This document shows positions 7,113-7,416 of a stretch of 7,416 bases of DNA, piece after piece. The first letter of the stretch is position 1. Each line of letters begins with the position of its first letter. This DNA comes from Thermoleophilia bacterium. GTDB lineage: Bacteria > Actinomycetota > Thermoleophilia > Miltoncostaeales > Miltoncostaeaceae. The stretch is taken from the NCBI GenBank assembly GCA_017882555.1, contig JADGPH010000261.1, positions 1 through 7,416 of the forward strand, given 5' to 3'. Position numbers and translations under genes: made by a program. Under the pieces are notes generated by a model. It saw only the letters and a program-made list of their open reading frames with translations, ran no database searches and was not told where the DNA came from.

Positions 7113-7137
7113 TGAATCCAGGGAGACCTGAGATTCA
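7113..7137 (+). promoter_or_regulatory. Leader hairpin with GAGA (GNRA) tetraloop
   Basis: TGAATCCAGG (7113-7122) pairs with CCTG plus GATTCA (7127-7137), giving ten base pairs with a single bulged A at 7131 and a GAGA loop. It starts 14 nt after boxA. The capped, GC-stabilised stem looks like a real RNA element, perhaps boxC-like or a processing determinant; the role is inference. Confidence 0.55.
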
Positions 7138-7174
7138 GTGACTAGGTCATACACGAACCCCGTCTACTACGATC

Positions 7175-7192
7175 ATTCGGCGTGAGCCGAAT
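7175..7192 (+). promoter_or_regulatory. Leader hairpin with GTGA (GNRA) tetraloop
   Basis: ATTCGGC and GCCGAAT form a perfect 7-bp stem around GUGA, another GNRA-type loop. The following sequence is AT-rich (CTGATTAATAAATAG) but has no run of U, so it is not an intrinsic terminator. It is probably a structural element of the rRNA leader. Confidence 0.55.
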
Positions 7193-7218
7193 CTGATTAA
7201 TAAATAGACACGCTAGGA

Positions 7219-7245
7219 CGTCATCGGCTTTTTGAGTTGATGGCG
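7219..7245 (+). promoter_or_regulatory. Weaker leader hairpin
   Basis: CGTCATC (7219-7225) can pair with GATGGCG (7239-7245) with one G-U pair, leaving a 13-nt loop rich in T. The large loop makes it less convincing than the two GNRA hairpins. It leads directly into the second boxA-like element. Confidence 0.3.
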
Positions 7246-7276
7246 CTCTTCTAAAGTTCGGTCAGCATTTGGTTCC
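7242..7276 (+). repeat. Second, degenerate boxA-like copy (imperfect repeat of 7080-7119)
   Basis: This 35-nt stretch aligns with 7080-7119 in the same order: GGCG, then a boxA-like core (GCTCTTCTAAAG here, GCTCCTTGAAAA there), then TCAGCAT, then a TTTG or TTGG block, then TCC. Gaps of 2-3 nt separate the blocks. The core GCTCTT plus TAA resembles the E. coli boxA. It may be a decayed or alternative boxA close to the 16S gene. The similarity was found by eye and its significance is not computed. Confidence 0.35.
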
Positions 7277-7302
7277 TTGTGGACCTGTTGGCCAAAACTT
7301 TC

Positions 7303-7416
7303 TTTATGGAGAGTTTGATCCTGGCTCAGGACGAACGCTGGCGGCGTGCTTAACACATGCAAGTCGAGCGAGAAAGCTCCTTCGGGAGTGAGTACAGCGG
7401 CGAACGGGTGAGTAAC
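7303..7416 (+). rRNA. rrs: 16S ribosomal RNA, 5' part (runs off the window)
   Basis: The universal 5' sequence AGAGTTTGATCCTGGCTCAG occupies 7310-7329, corresponding to E. coli positions 8-27, so the mature 5' end should fall near 7303. The conserved GAACGCTGGCGGCGTGCTTA, ACACATGCAAGTCGAGCG and GGCGAACGGGTGAGTAAC follow in order. Helix 6 (V1) is very short: GCTCC and GGAGT closed by a C(UUCG)G tetraloop at 7376-7389. The GCGTGCTTAACACATGCAAG form is typical of Actinobacteriota, and short V1 helices of this sort occur in deep branches of the phylum. Only about the first 114 nt are present, so finer placement is not possible here. Confidence 0.98.

Larger units (their letters stand above)
6908..7302 (+). 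other. 16S rRNA precursor leader, no protein gene
   Basis: The ~395 nt between the predicted start point and the 16S gene have lower GC than the coding region, no convincing reading frame and no tRNA. The two minus-strand frames of 69 codons (6898-7107 and 6902-7111) lack any recognisable protein character. The stretch contains a boxA motif, a second boxA-like element and several hairpins listed separately, as expected for an antiterminated, RNase-processed rRNA leader. An RNase III stem with the 16S trailer is likely but its other half lies outside the window. The palindrome TTGGCCAA at 7288-7295, just before the 16S 5' end, is a candidate part of that processing region. Confidence 0.75.

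Noticed and set aside
7145..7173. Possible second rRNA promoter with TACGAT as -10
   Set aside because: The hexamer 17 nt upstream is GGTCAT, a poor -35, and nothing else supports initiation there.
7175..7208. Intrinsic terminator: GC hairpin followed by an AT-rich stretch
   Set aside because: The downstream sequence has mixed A and T without a U-run, and a terminator just before the 16S gene would make no sense.
6845..7302. A tRNA gene or riboswitch in the 458-nt gap
   Set aside because: No cloverleaf with GGTTCRANYCC-type T-arm or CCA end was seen, and the region is better explained as an rRNA promoter and leader.

Overview
The window is a compact, GC-rich, all-plus-strand piece of a bacterial chromosome. 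It holds six protein genes packed end to end (11-6844), a non-coding rRNA promoter and leader (6845-7302), and the first ~114 nt of a 16S rRNA gene (7303-7416). Two things point to Actinobacteriota: the 16S 5' segment (GCGTGCTTAACACATGCAAG with a very short UUCG-capped V1 helix) and the mpg-tyrS pair, which is also adjacent in Mycobacterium tuberculosis. A deep, non-mycobacterial lineage such as Acidimicrobiia is possible, but that is inference from a short 16S stretch.

Region 11-5061 is mostly amino-acid metabolism. IlvE (branched-chain aminotransferase) is followed by a CimA-type citramalate synthase, then a DegT/DnrJ-family PLP aminotransferase, then ArgH (argininosuccinate lyase). CimA makes the precursor for isoleucine from pyruvate and acetyl-CoA, and IlvE performs the last step of isoleucine, valine and leucine synthesis. 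ArgH performs the last step of arginine synthesis. The DegT-family protein is the gene whose role the context does not explain.

Region 5055-6844 encodes a 3-methyladenine-type DNA glycosylase (Mpg/AAG family) and tyrosyl-tRNA synthetase. Every junction in the six-gene block is a 7-nt gap or an overlap (7 nt gap, GTGA, GTGA, 7-nt overlap, ATGA). The genes are therefore almost certainly one translationally coupled transcription unit whose promoter lies upstream of the window.

Only 28 nt separate the tyrS stop from a perfect TTGACA -35 box, with a plausible -10 17 nt further on. No terminator hairpin is visible between them, so the protein operon may read through into the rRNA operon. The ~395-nt leader holds a good boxA antitermination motif, a second degenerate boxA-like copy in an imperfect direct repeat, and three clear hairpins, two with GNRA tetraloops. 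The -35 box is one arm of a perfect 6-bp inverted repeat, which could be an operator.

I found no mobile element, CRISPR array, tRNA or phage gene, and nothing that amounts to a clearly new system. The most unusual items are the rrn promoter palindrome, the duplicated boxA-like leader element, the unexplained DegT aminotransferase, and the missing terminator between tyrS and the rRNA promoter.
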